The position numbers and the translations under genes were made by a program. Shown in pieces: positions 1-11,799 of a stretch of DNA of 64,000 nucleotides. This DNA is from Bettongia penicillata ogilbyi (Eukaryota; Chordata; Mammalia; Diprotodontia; Potoroidae). The stretch covers positions 496,001 through 560,000 of the forward strand of contig JAJHZJ010000532.1 of the NCBI GenBank assembly GCA_023548195.1, given 5' to 3'. Below the pieces are notes generated by a model. The model was not told the origin of the DNA, did no database searches, and saw nothing but the letters and a program-made list of their open reading frames with translations. Positions within the stretch are counted from its first letter, which is position 1, and every line of letters starts with the position of its first letter.

Positions 1-1264
1 AAAGAAAACAATTCCTGCCATGAAGGAACTTAACATTCTAATGGGGGAAACAACATGTATTTTGAATGATTGTTATAGATGAACAAATCAACTGCTTATT
101 AATTGATCAAGGTTCACTTACCTGTCAGTCTCCTCTTCTATCTCTATTAGTATTGTCTATCCAAGATTACAGTTTCCTCAAGGCCAAGGACTGTAAGTAT
201 CTACTCGGATCACTTTCTAGTAGGAACCTCAAGAAATCCTTTTTGAAAATTATTCTTACTCTTCTAACAGAAATCCAAAGGTGCTGTTCACATTTATACG
301 TCTAGGAGCTGGAATGTTGAGAGACAACATGCCTAAATACAACAATAAAATTCTATAAATGGAAAGAAAACTCCCCCAAACTCAACTGACCAGATTCAAA
401 ATATTGCAGTGGTAGCATGTTGAAATAATAATCTAGATACATAAACAAAGACAGAGTGGGGAAATAGAGATTTTTCCCTTTCAGTATATCTGGCTTTTCA
501 CTGCTGTTTGGTCAGGGGAAGGATTTGCTAATTCATTGAGTTTTCTCTCTCTCTTTTTAAAGAATGTGCTTAGAGGCCAAAGTAACCGTCAAGTTCTGAT
601 TTTCTCAGAGCAAATAAATTACTTGATCTCTGTCCGGTTTATTTTGGGTACACTTCTTCTGACACAGGGACCTCAGGGTGAGGGAGCTTGCCGCAATCAA
701 AGTATGTGCACGTGTCTGGGCCAGGGGTTCTGGTTTCCTGACAGCCTACATGATCTGAGGGACACAGGAAGTCACAGGAATTAAATGGCATTCCATGTGA
801 TGGAATGAGACACTTCTATCAGCTTATGTCAATGGGTGAAAAATAAGTCCCAGCATTTAGAGAGGAGACCGATTTGGCAGTGCATGAACCAGGTTTTGGA
901 TCTTGGGACCCAGACGTAAAAGGAAATCTGAACACTATTATCATGATAACAGAAAATGCAATAAAAAAGCCAAGTACCCATGCTCCATCTAAGCAGATAT
1001 TGGTTTCCTAATGCTGAACTATAGCTCTCCTGTCCCAGGTCACAGGCAACTCTGGATTTTTTGTGCTTTGGAAAATTGGGATGGCATGGAATAATTGAAA
1101 TCCACAGATCATCCCCAAGACCTCATTTTAGGTTTATGCCTTTTCTCTACCAAATCTTTATTAAATCAGTTAATGCTTTAGCTTGCTTTGAATTTCAGAT
1201 TTTATTTCTTCTGCACAATCTGATGACTAGTGAGATGCTCAAGAGAAAGGGCTTTTGTTCTCCC
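1..1264. other. Intergenic, no recognised feature
   Basis: Both strands contain only short open frames without recognisable protein motifs, and I see no repeat family I can name. The sequence is moderately AT-rich with a few pyrimidine runs. It is probably decayed repeat or unique intergenic DNA. Confidence 0.5.
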
Positions 1265-1335
1265 TAAGGACAGGATCTGTGTCATTTCTGGTCCTATAAC
1301 CCCCAAACGTGTTCGGTACATAGATCAATAATGCC
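1265..1335 (+). repeat. L2 LINE 3'-end fragment
   Basis: The stretch reads like the terminal part of an L2 element: a 'GGACAGGATCTGTGTCAT' block, then a 'CCC..GTGTTCGGTACATAG' block and a degenerate 'TCAATAATG' end. These match the usual 'gggcagggactgtgtc ... ggcacatagtaggtgctcaataaatg' L2 tail. It is short and diverged, so the call is tentative. Confidence 0.4.
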
Positions 1336-1364
1336 AATTCAGGGACCAGGGTGAGGAACCTACA

Positions 1365-1550
1365 AATATCATTAGAGATTTAGAGTTGGAAGAGGCCTCA
1401 GAGGACATCCAAACTAGCCCTCTCATTTTACAGATGAGAAAACTGAGGACCAGAGAGGTTAAATGATTTGCCTAAGGTCACACAGAAAATAAGTGGAAGA
1501 GCCAGGTTCTCTGAGTTCAAATCAGCCTTCTTTCCACTGTTGCCTTCATA
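1365..1550 (+). repeat. L3/CR1 LINE 3'-end fragment
   Basis: The fragment contains the L3-like block 'TTTAGAGTTGGAAGAGGCCT', then 'CTCTCATTTTACAGATGAG', 'AACTGAGGACCAGAGAGGTT' and 'GGTCACACAG'. That order is shared by L3 3' ends and the MIR3-type SINEs derived from them. Moderate divergence indicates an old insertion. Confidence 0.6.
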
Positions 1551-2549
1551 AGTGGTAAGAACAAGGCCAGCTTCAAAGGACCTGAGGAAGCAACCTCTGG
1601 AGCTGATCAAGGCCAAGACCAAGTTCATAGAAAATATCCCATTGTCTCCTAGAAGAGCAGAGTAGAGCAAGGCTTCTCAACTGCCCAAGAAAGCCAAGGT
1701 GCATATTTGCCTTTCTCTGACCCTGGATGGAATAAGCAGATGCTACAGCCAGACCTTAACAAAGGCTATTTTTGCCTGTGACATTGGGGAATCTCTCCCA
1801 GAACAGTTTCTCTTCATGCCAGGATTCTGGCTGAACTACTGCAAAGGTCAGTCAGTCCTTGCTTCATCTGTTGTATTAAGTTTTCATTACACAAATTCAC
1901 ACTAGTATGGGAAGAGGACTTCAGAGCAAATCCTCCCCTCTAACTGAGTAAAATGACTTGAGAGGTTTTGCTCATTGGGGATCACTTCCCCTGGTGTCTC
2001 TCCCCTTTTGGGACAGTTAGCACTTTATTTGTCAGATATCCAAATAGCCATTTCTCCTGTAGAAAATTCTCCTGCAGCCAGAGGGGACGACATGCTTAGA
2101 AACCTTCTTCCCATGCTAGTGAGAACTCATGAAAATACAGGGAGACAGAGTCATGCCATCCTGGCTTCAAGCAGCATGAGGCATAGGAGACATCCAATAA
2201 AAACATTCACTCCTTCAGAGGGGGTGGGTGGTGGTGGGAGTGGAAATCCCGCTTCTTTTACTTCTTCCCTAAAAATAGCTACTTTGCATCTGACTTTTCT
2301 TATTCCATTTGAATAGTGTGTGGTCAGCTCTGCCTGGCCAACTTCTGTGGACTGTGGTTGAAGATCTCTCCAGTGAGAAAGTATAGAAAAATATTGTGTT
2401 TTCAGTTTTGAAATAATAGACTGTAATGTCCTGGAGAGTTTTTCAAGACAGAGGTATCTCATTAGGACTGGCCATATCACTGAATCCTGCCTTCCTCTGA
2501 CTCCTTCCCTCTTTCTGGCCCTGTGATGCTTCGCGGATTATTCTTTCAA
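1551..2549. other. Intergenic, no recognised feature
   Basis: No repeat or coding family is recognised. A short G-rich run (GGGGGTGGGTGGTGGTGGG-like) lies near 2220. The open frames on both strands here have no domain signature. Confidence 0.5.
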
Positions 2550-3250
2550 GTTCTTTAATCAATTTAACATTAACATTCCTGTGAAATATTAATGAAATAA
2601 TATTAAAAAAAAGAAAAATGTTCCTATAATTCTGCAACATTTTAATGCCTCATTAAAATCATTAGCAATGCTAATACTAAAGAACTACTTCATCTTTCAG
2701 GGAACCAAAAAATAAATCATCATAAAATGTTTGTTAATGTACATCTGGAGAAATAATTTATACATTGCAGCCTATATAGGCTTCACACACTAGAAAGACA
2801 ATATGGTAAGGTCACCCTATTAAGCACATGCTACTGGTTTTAGCTTTGGCAACTCATCTCATACAGTATTATTTTATAATGCTCATTAAACACTGTGAAT
2901 ATTGTTTGTGTTTTTTATTTATGAGAAAAATATATGGTGTCCCTATCAACCAGCCAGGGCTCTTGGGAACTCAGGTTGCAAACAATGACATGCTTCACTG
3001 ACCTGAATGACTTACAAAAGCCATTTATATTCAGTACTCTCATTTATGCTATCTTTTAAAATGAGTAAGAGACATATATTAATAGCAAGAAACGGGCAGG
3101 ATGATTGCATCACTACCCATCTCCAGACTTACTGCAACACTTCATTCTCTATCAGTTGAACTGACATGGGAATGTAAATGTCGTATATAATAGTCATGTA
3201 AAATTTTACTGCTCAAGTAACTAAAAAAAGAGAGCATGGTTTCCTTCTCT
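2550..3250. promoter_or_regulatory. Candidate conserved noncoding element (repeat-poor, AT-rich)
   Basis: This stretch lacks any repeat family I recognise and is AT-rich, with several ATTAAT/ATTAGC/TTAATG homeodomain-type cores near 2560-2680 and 2870-2890. The position downstream of OTP and the texture are compatible with a developmental enhancer. Conservation is not demonstrated; it may be ordinary unique DNA. Confidence 0.22.
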
Positions 3251-3779
3251 TTGTTGACCAACTTTTATTTGGGAAGCATCAGGAACTTAATGACATGGCA
3301 AAGTTTGAGCTAGTCTCTTACTGAAGAAAGATACCATCCAGTCAGCTGGGATGAACATGTTAGTATCCATGACCCTAAAAGAAATCAACATATCTTACCA
3401 TGACTACACAGAGTGATGACACCTTAGCAAATTGTCAATCCAAAGAAAGTAACAAGGAATTTCTCTTTTTTTCCCATTATGGTACCTTGTTGGATGGACT
3501 TGCAGAAAAATTCAGAAATTTCATGACATAAGAACCAGTACCCCAGTTAAGTGTAATCCCTATAGTATGGGTACAATTTTCAATTTGTGTTAAAATGTAA
3601 CTTTGCTAACAGCTTGATTTCTTTCTGACCCTGTGCTGGTGGTCCTGGGATATTTGTTCTTCTAGGTGTGAAAATCAAGAGGTAAAGCACAGAACCTCAA
3701 AACTGGGATGGAACTCATCTTAACCAGTGAATAGTGAGTGGAAAAAGTTTTAAGAAGCCCTGGATTTCCAGTTCAGCCC

Positions 3780-4390
3780 ATATCTGAACAAGAAAAGTCA
3801 TAATAACATATCTGACAAGGAGTGGAAAGTGAAGTCTGTGCTTAAAGACCTCAGGTGAAGGGGAACCCTCTTCCATCCAAGGTAGCCCACTCCACTCTAA
3901 GACAACCCTAATTGTCAGGAAGTCTTTCCTTGGGTTGAACCAAATTTGCCTCTTTTCAACTTCATTAGGATCATAGGATGGCATATTTAGACCTGGAAAG
4001 GACCTTAGCCATTGAGTCTAACCCTCTTATTTTACATAGGAGGAAATTAAAGCAGAGACAGTTAGCGACTTGCCCAGGGTCATACAGTGTCACAAGCAGA
4101 TTTTTGAACCCATATCCTTGCCTTTAAGCCACATCCACTATGCTATTCTGTTGTTCTACCCAATGATCCTAGTTATTTCCTCCAAGACTAAGAAAACCAA
4201 GACTAAACATCTTCCACATGACTGCACTTCAAATAATTGAAGACAAATATTACATGTCTCCCATGAATTCCCTTTGCCAAACCAAATATACCCAGTTCCT
4301 TCAACTGATCTTCCCAAGGCATGAGAACCAGTTCTCTTGGTTTTTAGTTCCATTTTCCTAAGAAATGATGGATTTGCCATGGAGGAAGTC
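3780..4390 (+). repeat. L3/CR1 LINE 3' region, interrupted
   Basis: Blocks typical of the L3/CR1 3' region appear in order: 'CTCAGGTGAAGGGGAACCC', 'GCCCACTCCACTCTAAGACA', 'TTGTCAGGAAGTCTTTCCTT', then after an interruption 'AACATCTTCCACATGACTGC', 'TTGAAGACAAATATTACATG' and 'CCCAGTTCCTTCAACTGATC'. The element is split by a second, L3/MIR-like copy at about 3962-4150. Confidence 0.6.
3962..4150 (+). repeat. L3/MIR3-like SINE nested in an L3 LINE
   Basis: An independent L3-tail unit ('GACCTGGAAAGGACCTTAGC', then 'CTTATTTTACATAGGAGGAA', 'GACTTGCCCAGGGTCATACA') sits inside the surrounding L3 fragment, whose 3' region resumes afterwards. This shows sequential insertion. Confidence 0.5.
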
Positions 4391-4670
4391 ACCTCATTCC
4401 ATGCAATTTCCAGCTATCCAGCTATGAAATAGGGTTAAAAAATACCCATCACCCTTCAGAGGTATTATGGATGATAATAAAATATGTCAATTTTTCAGCA
4501 TGAAAGCTCTCATAAGTATTTGTTATTATTTATTATTAGCACTATTATCTTCATCATTATTATGGGACAATCTATGGCTCTCATTTATAGGAAAAGCAAA
4601 ATAACTACAAATGTAGCTAGGCGAAGATGCTTAGACAATTCTGCATTTACCATAGAAGAAAAAAGTCATT

Positions 4671-4694
4671 TTTGACTATATTATTATAGTCAAA
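4671..4694. repeat. Perfect 10-bp inverted repeat (hairpin)
   Basis: TTTGACTATA at 4671-4680 is followed by a 4-base TTAT loop and its exact reverse complement TATAGTCAAA at 4685-4694. It could be the tip of a palindromic DNA element or a chance palindrome in AT-rich DNA. No transposase or flanking duplication was recognised. Confidence 0.75.
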
Positions 4695-4699
4695 TTATA

Positions 4700-5560
4700 T
4701 TGCACCATATTACCACTTTTGCTAATTATGAATATAATAATAGCTAATAAATGTCATCTGAAACCTAACTGCATAAAATGCTTTGTTTTGTTTTGAAAAT
4801 TGAATCATAAGATTTTGAAATCCAGTGACCCAAAGGTTTGCATTCCAAAGCAGAGAATACTCTCTGTAATAATGGCAACTCTATTTCAATTTATCATCTG
4901 GTTTGGATAAATGATTAATTTCGTTTACTTTTAATCACATATTTAAAACATTTGGGAAACAGGCAAGCTCTAAAAATGATAAAATCATTTGTTAAAAATT
5001 TCAACTACATCTTCCTTAGCTATCCTTGTTCCCTTCGGAGAGCAAATTAATTGTTTCGATCTAGCAAGCTCCAAAAGAAATGGTCGACAAAGGGTGAAAT
5101 ATGAACATCAGTGGTAAGTTTGGAATTTACCCTATTTATCTTGAATGTAAGATCTCATGACCCACTAAAATTCAGTTCACAGTGTTTTATGAAAAATAAT
5201 GGCTGGAATTGAATGTCTTAATTTACATTTAATGCAATTAAGAATGGTTTAAATTATGACTGATGAACAGCACACACAGATGTCAGTCAGTTTCATCAGA
5301 ATAAATTGAAGTCAGTGTCAATGAATGCTCCACTGATAAATCCCACTTTACATAAAATTAATAAAAATAAGGAAATATAATCCTTAACTAATTGCAAAAT
5401 GTTCTGGAATTCCCCTGAATTTTAGGGGGAAACCAAGTAACTGGAGAAAACCACCAAGTAGTTACAGGAAGCGTTATTTATATTCCCATAATGAACACTT
5501 AAATTATATTCAGCATTCTAGTAATGCTGACATTAAAATTTAAAACATATCTCTCCTATA
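4700..5560. promoter_or_regulatory. Candidate conserved noncoding element
   Basis: This is repeat-free, AT-rich sequence dense in homeodomain-type cores: GCTAATTATG near 4725, ATGATTAATTT near 4910, AAATTAATTGTTTCGATC near 5044. A CpG-containing core (TTTCGATC, GGTCGAC) survives in otherwise CpG-poor DNA. This texture is common in vertebrate conserved elements near homeobox genes. No alignment was possible, so the call is inferential. Confidence 0.3.
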
Positions 5561-5789
5561 CCTGAATTTTAACTGTTGACATTTGCCAGTAGGGAGAGAA
5601 GAGTAGGAGACCCCTGAGGAGAATTGAAAGGAAATAAGATTTGGAAAGTGCACATTGTTTCAGCACAGTTCAGGCAACTTTATCTCCTTAGCTTATTTTG
5701 AATACTTTGATGTGAAATCTTCGGCTCATCATCTGACTTATTTGACTTTTTTAGATTAAAAAAGGCAAACAGACAATCATATCATACCC

Positions 5790-6420
5790 CCAAGGAAGTC
5801 AAAGACAGAAGCAAAAATACAACATCTATCAAAACATTCATGGTGTCACTCTAATATCTAAGTTCAGGAAACCAAGTGGGTGGCCATGAATGAGAGAATG
5901 ACTGAAACAACTCATTTTTCTGTCAAAAACCTTCAATATAAAACTATGGATCATATAAACATAATGTTATATTATGGTATGTTAAGAAATCAGGAATATT
6001 AGGAATTCAGAGAGACACAGGAGGAATGAACTGGTACAGGGAAAAATAAACAAAACCAAGAGAGAACAATATACACCCAGACTTTAACAAGGTAAATAAA
6101 GATGCTACCAAAGGAAGCCAAACCCTGGGTAATGGAAAAGTAAAGAAAAACACTCTCAGTGAACGCACAGAAAAGAGATAATGAAACATACCTCCTTCCT
6201 CACGGAAGAAAGGTGAATAACTAGTAGGAAAAGATGCTGAATGTGTTATCAGATAGTCTGTATGTGAGATGTTTGAACTTAGTTGTTTTTCTTCATCACA
6301 AGCAAGAGATTAACCTAGTATTGGTGGTAAATGACTGTGATATAAAGACAAAGGTTACAATAAAGCATACAAGAAATGAAATAATAAAATAAAGTAAAAC
6401 AATGAACTTCCAAGATATCT
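5790..6420 (+). repeat. LINE 3' end (L1-type, diverged)
   Basis: The block 'AAGAAATCAGGAATATTAGG', followed by 'AATTCAGAGAGACACAGGAG', 'GAACTGGTACAGGG' and 'CAAAACCAAGAGAGAACAAT', matches the region at the end of ORF2 and start of the 3' UTR seen in the better-preserved copy at 15755-16170. It has no intact ORF and probably decays into flanking sequence after about 6420. Confidence 0.5.
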
Positions 6421-6904
6421 TATCGAACTGGTAAAAAAAAAAAAAAATAACCACCTGCTGAATTCTAGCTCTCCGTCTCTTCCTCTCCTTGTCTGTCCCT
6501 CTGTCTCTCATTCTCCTTCAATTGCAGGTTAGAAAGCTATGTGTCATTCCATATGCCGGCTGGAGCAGATGTTGCTGCTTTTTAAGCTAATAGAAACTTT
6601 ATGGACCATTTTTCACTCTCTCTTCCAGGAGCAAATGTCAACCATAGTTTTGATCAAAATCTCAATTCTTGGCTCAAGAACTAATTGCTGGTAATGTGTT
6701 TCAGTCCCAGTTCTCAGGGAAAAGAGGAGGGGGAGGGTTTTTTCAATGGAAGAAACTAGGCTAATATTTGCATTCTCATTGCCTGACTGAGCTACAAAAC
6801 TGCTAAGCTTTTCAGCTCCACAATTTTATAAGCATCCCTTGAAGACTGGACAATCAAGCTTCTATGGTTTTTTTCCCCCTGACCCAATGCTCTCTTTTAA
6901 GGTG

Positions 6905-7900
6905 ACTCCATTCTGGTCCATAAACATTTGTACATTTACTACAAATAAGACTATGCTAGTGTTGGGATACAAAGATGTATTCATTAAGACACCATTTGCT
7001 TTCAAGGGGTTTATAATCGGTTGGTGTGGGATAAACACAAGTATACAGAGAGCTAGATTACAAAACAGATTCTAATAGTTGTCATAAAATGGTGCAAATA
7101 AAGTGCTCTGGGGGTCGAAGGAGGGGAAGGTTACACCTTGAGAGATCAGAAAGGTTTCATGAAGAGCTAGCACTTGAGTTGGGTCTTGAAGGATAAGGAA
7201 AACTTCAGGAAATAGATACAGGAATGAGAGGCAAAGGTCATGGGAATACAAGCACAAAGGTACTTTTCTCATTAGAATGGATATTCCAGATAAAGAGAAC
7301 AGCATGACTGCAAAGAAAGAAAACCAAATCTTCCAAACAGATTCAAGAGTAAATATTCCGATTGAGTCAGAATGAAAAATCCCACCTACGTGGGATATAT
7401 ATGTGTGTATACCCATATACATTATATGTATATGTGGATATATATATGGATATATGTATATATGTGTGTATACATATATACATTATCTGTATATGTGTAT
7501 ATACATCTATGTATATGTATTTATATACATGTAAAAATCAGACTGAGGAGTCTGTACTTTATTCTGTAGTCAATGAGGAGCCACTGTTGGTTTTTTAGTA
7601 GAGGAACGAGTGAATGATTGGCTCTTCCTAAAAGAAGATTAATCTGGCAATGACTTCTAGGATGCATTAGAAAGAAAAGAAGCTACTTTTGAGATGAGTT
7701 ATGTATTACAACCCGAAATAGTTAATGATCCTTTCATGCTGATGAGTATGATATGAAATAAAACCTAAAACCTGAGCGTATGACCAGGAGGGTGGTAGGG
7801 AATGGGCAAGAGAATATTAAAGATGAAGGAAAAGTTCATCTTAAAGAAAATTGCATAAAATGAAAGTGATGGCCTCTTCTAAGTATCTCTTTTTTAGGTG
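6905..7900 (-). repeat. L2 LINE 3' portion, antisense, split by microsatellite
   Basis: Read on the minus strand this is the L2 3' region. On the plus strand the visible antisense blocks are 'GTTGGGATACAAAGATG', 'CTTTCAAGGGGTTTATAATC', 'GAGTTGGGTCTTGAAGGAT' and 'GAACAGCATGACTGCAAAG'. After a TATATG-type microsatellite, 'AGTCTGTACTTTATTCTGTAG', 'CAATGAGGAGCCACTGTTGG' and 'AGAAGATTAATCTGGCA' continue in the expected order. The right boundary is approximate. Confidence 0.6.
7398..7532. repeat. AT-rich (TATATG/TGTATA)n microsatellite
   Basis: Imperfect alternating TATATGTGTATA-type repeat of about 135 bp lies inside the antisense L2 copy. It is a typical degenerate dinucleotide-derived microsatellite. 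Confidence 0.9.
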
Positions 7901-7929
7901 TACAAATATTTTTTAAAAGAACTTTTGAA

Positions 7930-8010
7930 ACAAACAGTGTGGCATAGTAGAACTAGCATTGGAACACAAATCAGGTCTGGCTTCTCAATCTCTCTGAGCT
8001 TCAGTTTCCA
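7930..8010 (+). repeat. MIR-like SINE fragment
   Basis: 'GTGTGGCATAGTAGAACTAGC', then 'AAATCAGGTCTGGCTTCTCA' and 'CTGAGCTTCAGTTTCC', resembles the head and CORE region of a MIR-type SINE. It is short and diverged. Confidence 0.4.
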
Positions 8011-8594
8011 GTGAGTATCCAGTGACTATTGATGCTCTACATACCAAAATACTTTATGATTTTAAGGGATTTTCTCCCACTTTTACTATGTGTATGTAAA
8101 TTTAATCCTAAAGCTAAATTCCTACTGCCAGGGGTTTATAAAGTTCCCAGGGACACATTTTGCTTGCTATTTCCTAATTCCTTACAGAAAATGAGGACAA
8201 AGGTGGACTACATTATAGGCAGAATAGATAAGTAGTTGCCTATGTAGAGAACTGAGTTCTGAAAAAATCTGCTCAGCCCCAAATGTTCCCCTCCATTCCC
8301 CCAACATATACTCATTTATTAGAAATAAATTCCTCTGAATTAAGGCTTTGCCTCTCCTGGACCCCTCTGTTAAAACACAAATATCCCTGAAGATATAAGA
8401 ACATATGCTTATATAAGAAGCAGGTAGTGACCCCTTATTGAAGGACTAGTGTATCAGGTTGCTTTCCATCTCACATGTAGTTGAGAAAGAATAGGATTTG
8501 AGTTGGAAGGAAGGGTGAAGTATTAAGGAATTCAAAATAAGACCAAATAGGCAGTCAAAGTAGAAGTGGTGAGAAGGAACTAATTCCTGGCAGA

Positions 8595-8755
8595 CCCGTA
8601 TTCAAATACTGATTGGCATTCTCACTACCAGTCTCATTTTTTCTTCTTTGATTTCCAACTATAAAATGGAAATAATACTTCTTACCATATAGAGTTGTTT
8701 TGCGAAAGGTGTTTTGTAAATGTTAACTCACTAAATAAATATGAACTTATTATTT
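8595..8755 (+). repeat. MIR-type CORE-SINE fragment
   Basis: The order is 'TATTCAAATACTG', 'TCTTTGATTTCCAACTATAAA', 'ATGGAAATAATACTTCTTAC', 'CATATAGAGTTGTTTTGCG' and 'GTAAATGTTAACTCACTAAA'. This matches the plus orientation of MIR ('cctcatctgtaaaatgggga ... gttgtgaggattaa'). Confidence 0.6.
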
Positions 8756-8809
8756 CCACTGGGTGTGTAGCAGATTGTCAAGGGTTAGAAAAATATTACT
8801 AAAAAAGAA

Positions 8810-9200
8810 ATAGAATCACAAAACTTCAGAACTAGAAAGGATATAGGAATGTGCTGGAGCCAACTAGGACCTTCTAGGACAGTTCATTGTTAAATTTTTG
8901 GTATGAGAATTTAGACCTTGGAAAATGGCAGTCACTACACATCAGGGTTTGGTTATTGTTTTGATAATTGTTTAGACTTAAGAAAGTGATGGAGAAAATG
9001 TTAATAATGAAATTAAACTTACCAGGGTGCAGGGTAAGATACTTTAGGGAAAGCTGATTGTTAAACATTTACCAGCATACCCTGGTCTTTGAGATTATCT
9101 CATTCCTTCCTCTTATGGGTGAGGAAGCAGATAGAAATTATTTCCCCTAGATCACACAATTAATAAATGGCAATACCAGGATGGGAGAAAGTCAAAAAGG
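8810..9200 (+). repeat. Probable L3/MIR3-derived repeat, interrupted
   Basis: 'AATCACAAAACTTCAGAACTAG' followed by 'AAAGGATATAGGAA' resembles an L3 3'-end start. Near 9085-9190 the stretch 'CATTCCTTCCTCTTATGGG', 'GTGAGGAAGCAGATAGA', 'TTTCCCCTAGATCACACAA' resembles its continuation, with about 200 bp of unrelated sequence between. The call is weak. Confidence 0.33.
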
Positions 9201-9479
9201 AACCTAGATGACCTCTTGATTTTGTAACAGTTCCCAGAGATTCTTTCCCTTTGGACGTAGGGCTAATTAAGCTTTCTTGAGCACCTGCTAACTGGTGGGA
9301 GGCACTCATAGTCATAATACATAATCATGTGTTTATGTGACAGCTCAACACCTATTGATTCAGTTTAAGAAATCAGCCAAATTCCATGAAACAAGTAGTC
9401 AACCAAAGTATCGGGTAGATCAAATCATCTGCTGAGAGACTGATATATTTTTAAATCTTTCAAATAGAATCATATAGTC

Positions 9480-9850
9480 TCAAAATCTGAACAGATCTCA
9501 GAGCTTGTCTCATTCTGAATCATGAAAGCCCTCAACAACCCAGAAACATTTGTCTTCTGCTTGAATGCCTCCTATAACTGGGAACTCAATTCCTGATAAA
9601 GCAACATGTTCATTTCATTCTTAGATAACTCTGGCTGCTAGGACACTCTTCCTTATATTGAGCCAAAATCTACTTATCTATAACTTCCATGCATTAGTCC
9701 TAAATCCTGCCCTCTTGAGCCACATAGAATAATTCTAATTCCCTTTTCATATGATAATCCTTTCGATATTATTTAAAGATAGCTCTCTTGTCTCCTACAA
9801 GTTAAACTTTCTCAGTTTCTTCAACCAGCTATATGGATATCATGCAACAT
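9480..9850 (+). repeat. L3/CR1 LINE 3' region
   Basis: L3/CR1 3'-region blocks appear in order: 'GAATGCCTCCTATAACTGGG', 'AACTCAATTCCTGATAAAGC', 'GGACACTCTTCCTTATATTG', 'AGCCAAAATCTACTTATCTA', 'AACTTCCATGCATTAGTCCT', 'CCTGCCCTCTTGAGCCACAT' and 'AGATAGCTCTCTTGTCTCC'. No coding potential remains. Confidence 0.65.
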
Positions 9851-10039
9851 TCTCAAGTAAGTATTCAGTTGGGCTACACTGAGCCATTAGGTCAATCTGT
9901 CTCTTTGCAAACCTGATATGCTCCAAAATTGTTGAGAACAAGTCATCTTAGAATGTAAGTAGGCACTAGCCATTAGAATACCTGGCAAACTGGAAACTGC
10001 TACATCAAGATACAATTTTGAAAGAGATGGCCTTTGACA

Positions 10040-10165
10040 ATGAGAGTAAGAGTTACAGTTAAAATGAGAGTGAGAGTGATGAGAAAGAGGGAAAGAAAGA
10101 CAAAGAGAGAGGGGGGAAGCAAGAGAGGGAGAAAGAGATGGACAGATAGAGATAGACAGAGAAGT
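10040..10165. repeat. GA-rich purine low-complexity tract
   Basis: The plus strand is almost entirely purine (GAGAGTGAGAGTGATGAGAAAGAGGG..., then AGAGAGAGGGGGGAAG and GATAGACAG units). It is a degenerate (GA)n/(GAGAA)n tract of about 125 bp. Confidence 0.8.
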
Positions 10166-11799
10166 ATTTATTGAGACCTACCAGGAACATAGACTAGAGG
10201 GGAAATTTTGAACTTAATAATGAACATTAGAAACCCTATATAAGTTGAGAATTATTAAGAACAGGCTATTTGGAAAAAATCCTATTTCAATAAAAACATA
10301 TAATTATATCACAACTAAACATAACAACTAAATAATGGGAATAGAATTCCTTAACAGTACCAGGATGCCTTATCATTACTTCTGAAAGGAGAATAGCAAA
10401 GGCCATGTATGTCTCAGCCTGGTTGGGTCTCCCTTGATATGACTTCCCACACAGACTTCCCAACTTCTAGAAGGGAAAGAGAAAAAATAAAGAAAGGTGA
10501 GAGAAATCCTACTCATCACTGTTCTGCCCACCAGAGGAGTAGCCTTCTTGTCACTACTACCAATAGATCAGGAGAAGAGATGAAGTGTTCTCTGTTACTC
10601 TGTCTTCCAGAAGAGAAAAGAGTTAGGGCAAGGTAAAGTCAAATCTATTTTATTATTTTAATGGCAGGTAGTGAAGAACAGTCAAGTGTCTTCTCCTTCT
10701 TAAAGGAGAAGGAATGAGATTAAAGTAAATAGGAAAGACTAAAGAATACCTGCGTCTCTACCCCCATCTACTACTTCTTCTGTAGACTCATTCTCTCAAA
10801 ACCAGTCCTATTTGTCTTTGCCTTCTTAAGTGTTGGAAACAATGTCATTCATTCTACTTTCTAAACTCTGTCAACTCTTAAGGTTTGTGGACATCCCCGA
10901 TCACTTTTGCAACGAACAAGTCAGTTTTAATCTAGTGGTATTATCCTATTTGTAATAGAAAACTGCCTCCTCAATCTAGTAAATACAACTCATTGAGTTC
11001 AGTTTTTGATGTAGGTAAGAATGGGCTGAGTTATTCTACCACCCTCCCCTCCACTTCCAATATTGACAAGCATCAATGCACTTTACTCATACATACCAGA
11101 ACTTTGCAAATAATTAGCCTTCAACAAGACAAATACTTGATACCTAACCAGGTAAGTGACTCAAGTGTCTCCAGCAGTCTGTGCACAAAATAGTATCAGG
11201 TCTAAGTGAGAATAGGGAATATTTTGTACTATACAGCACTTAACTTTCTCTTCAGCTCTATACCAATCCTTCTCTATCCTATCCAAATGCATTTGTGGAC
11301 CATAAATTTGCCACAGTAGGCATTATTCAAAATTTTCAGTTTGAGGAACTAATATTACTACCAATTCTTTTTTTCTGATGTCAGGGCTTTATTTTTTTTT
11401 AACTTACTAATACTTCAAAAAATCAAGAGCTGAGAAGCTAAAGGATCCCCCAAGAAGCCAGCCCAGATGTCAAGTATCTAGGCTGCCTGCTTCTTAATTG
11501 AAGAGTTTAGTTTCAACAAAGGATAACTTCAAATACTGTTGGATCTCTCTTAAGCTTCATTAACTATTGCATTTACCATGCTGTTCAGTGAAACTGTCAA
11601 AACCTGCAGGAAGAACCTGAACACTAAAGAATGAAGTATTTGTCTTGTTGGAGGCTAATTATTTGCAGGGTTCTGCTATGTATAAGTAAAGTGCAGAAGA
11701 TAGTGGAGAACGAGTCAGACTTAACTCAAAGATTATGGGCAATGGGGAAATGGTGGCATTTTATGTCCTAGAGGAACCCAGATCCCCAGCAGGCATTCC
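10166..11799. other. Intergenic, no recognised feature
   Basis: I see no named repeat or coding motif. The short open frames on the plus strand near 10409-10636 and 10993-11193 show no domain signature and no splice-site context that would support an exon. Confidence 0.45.
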
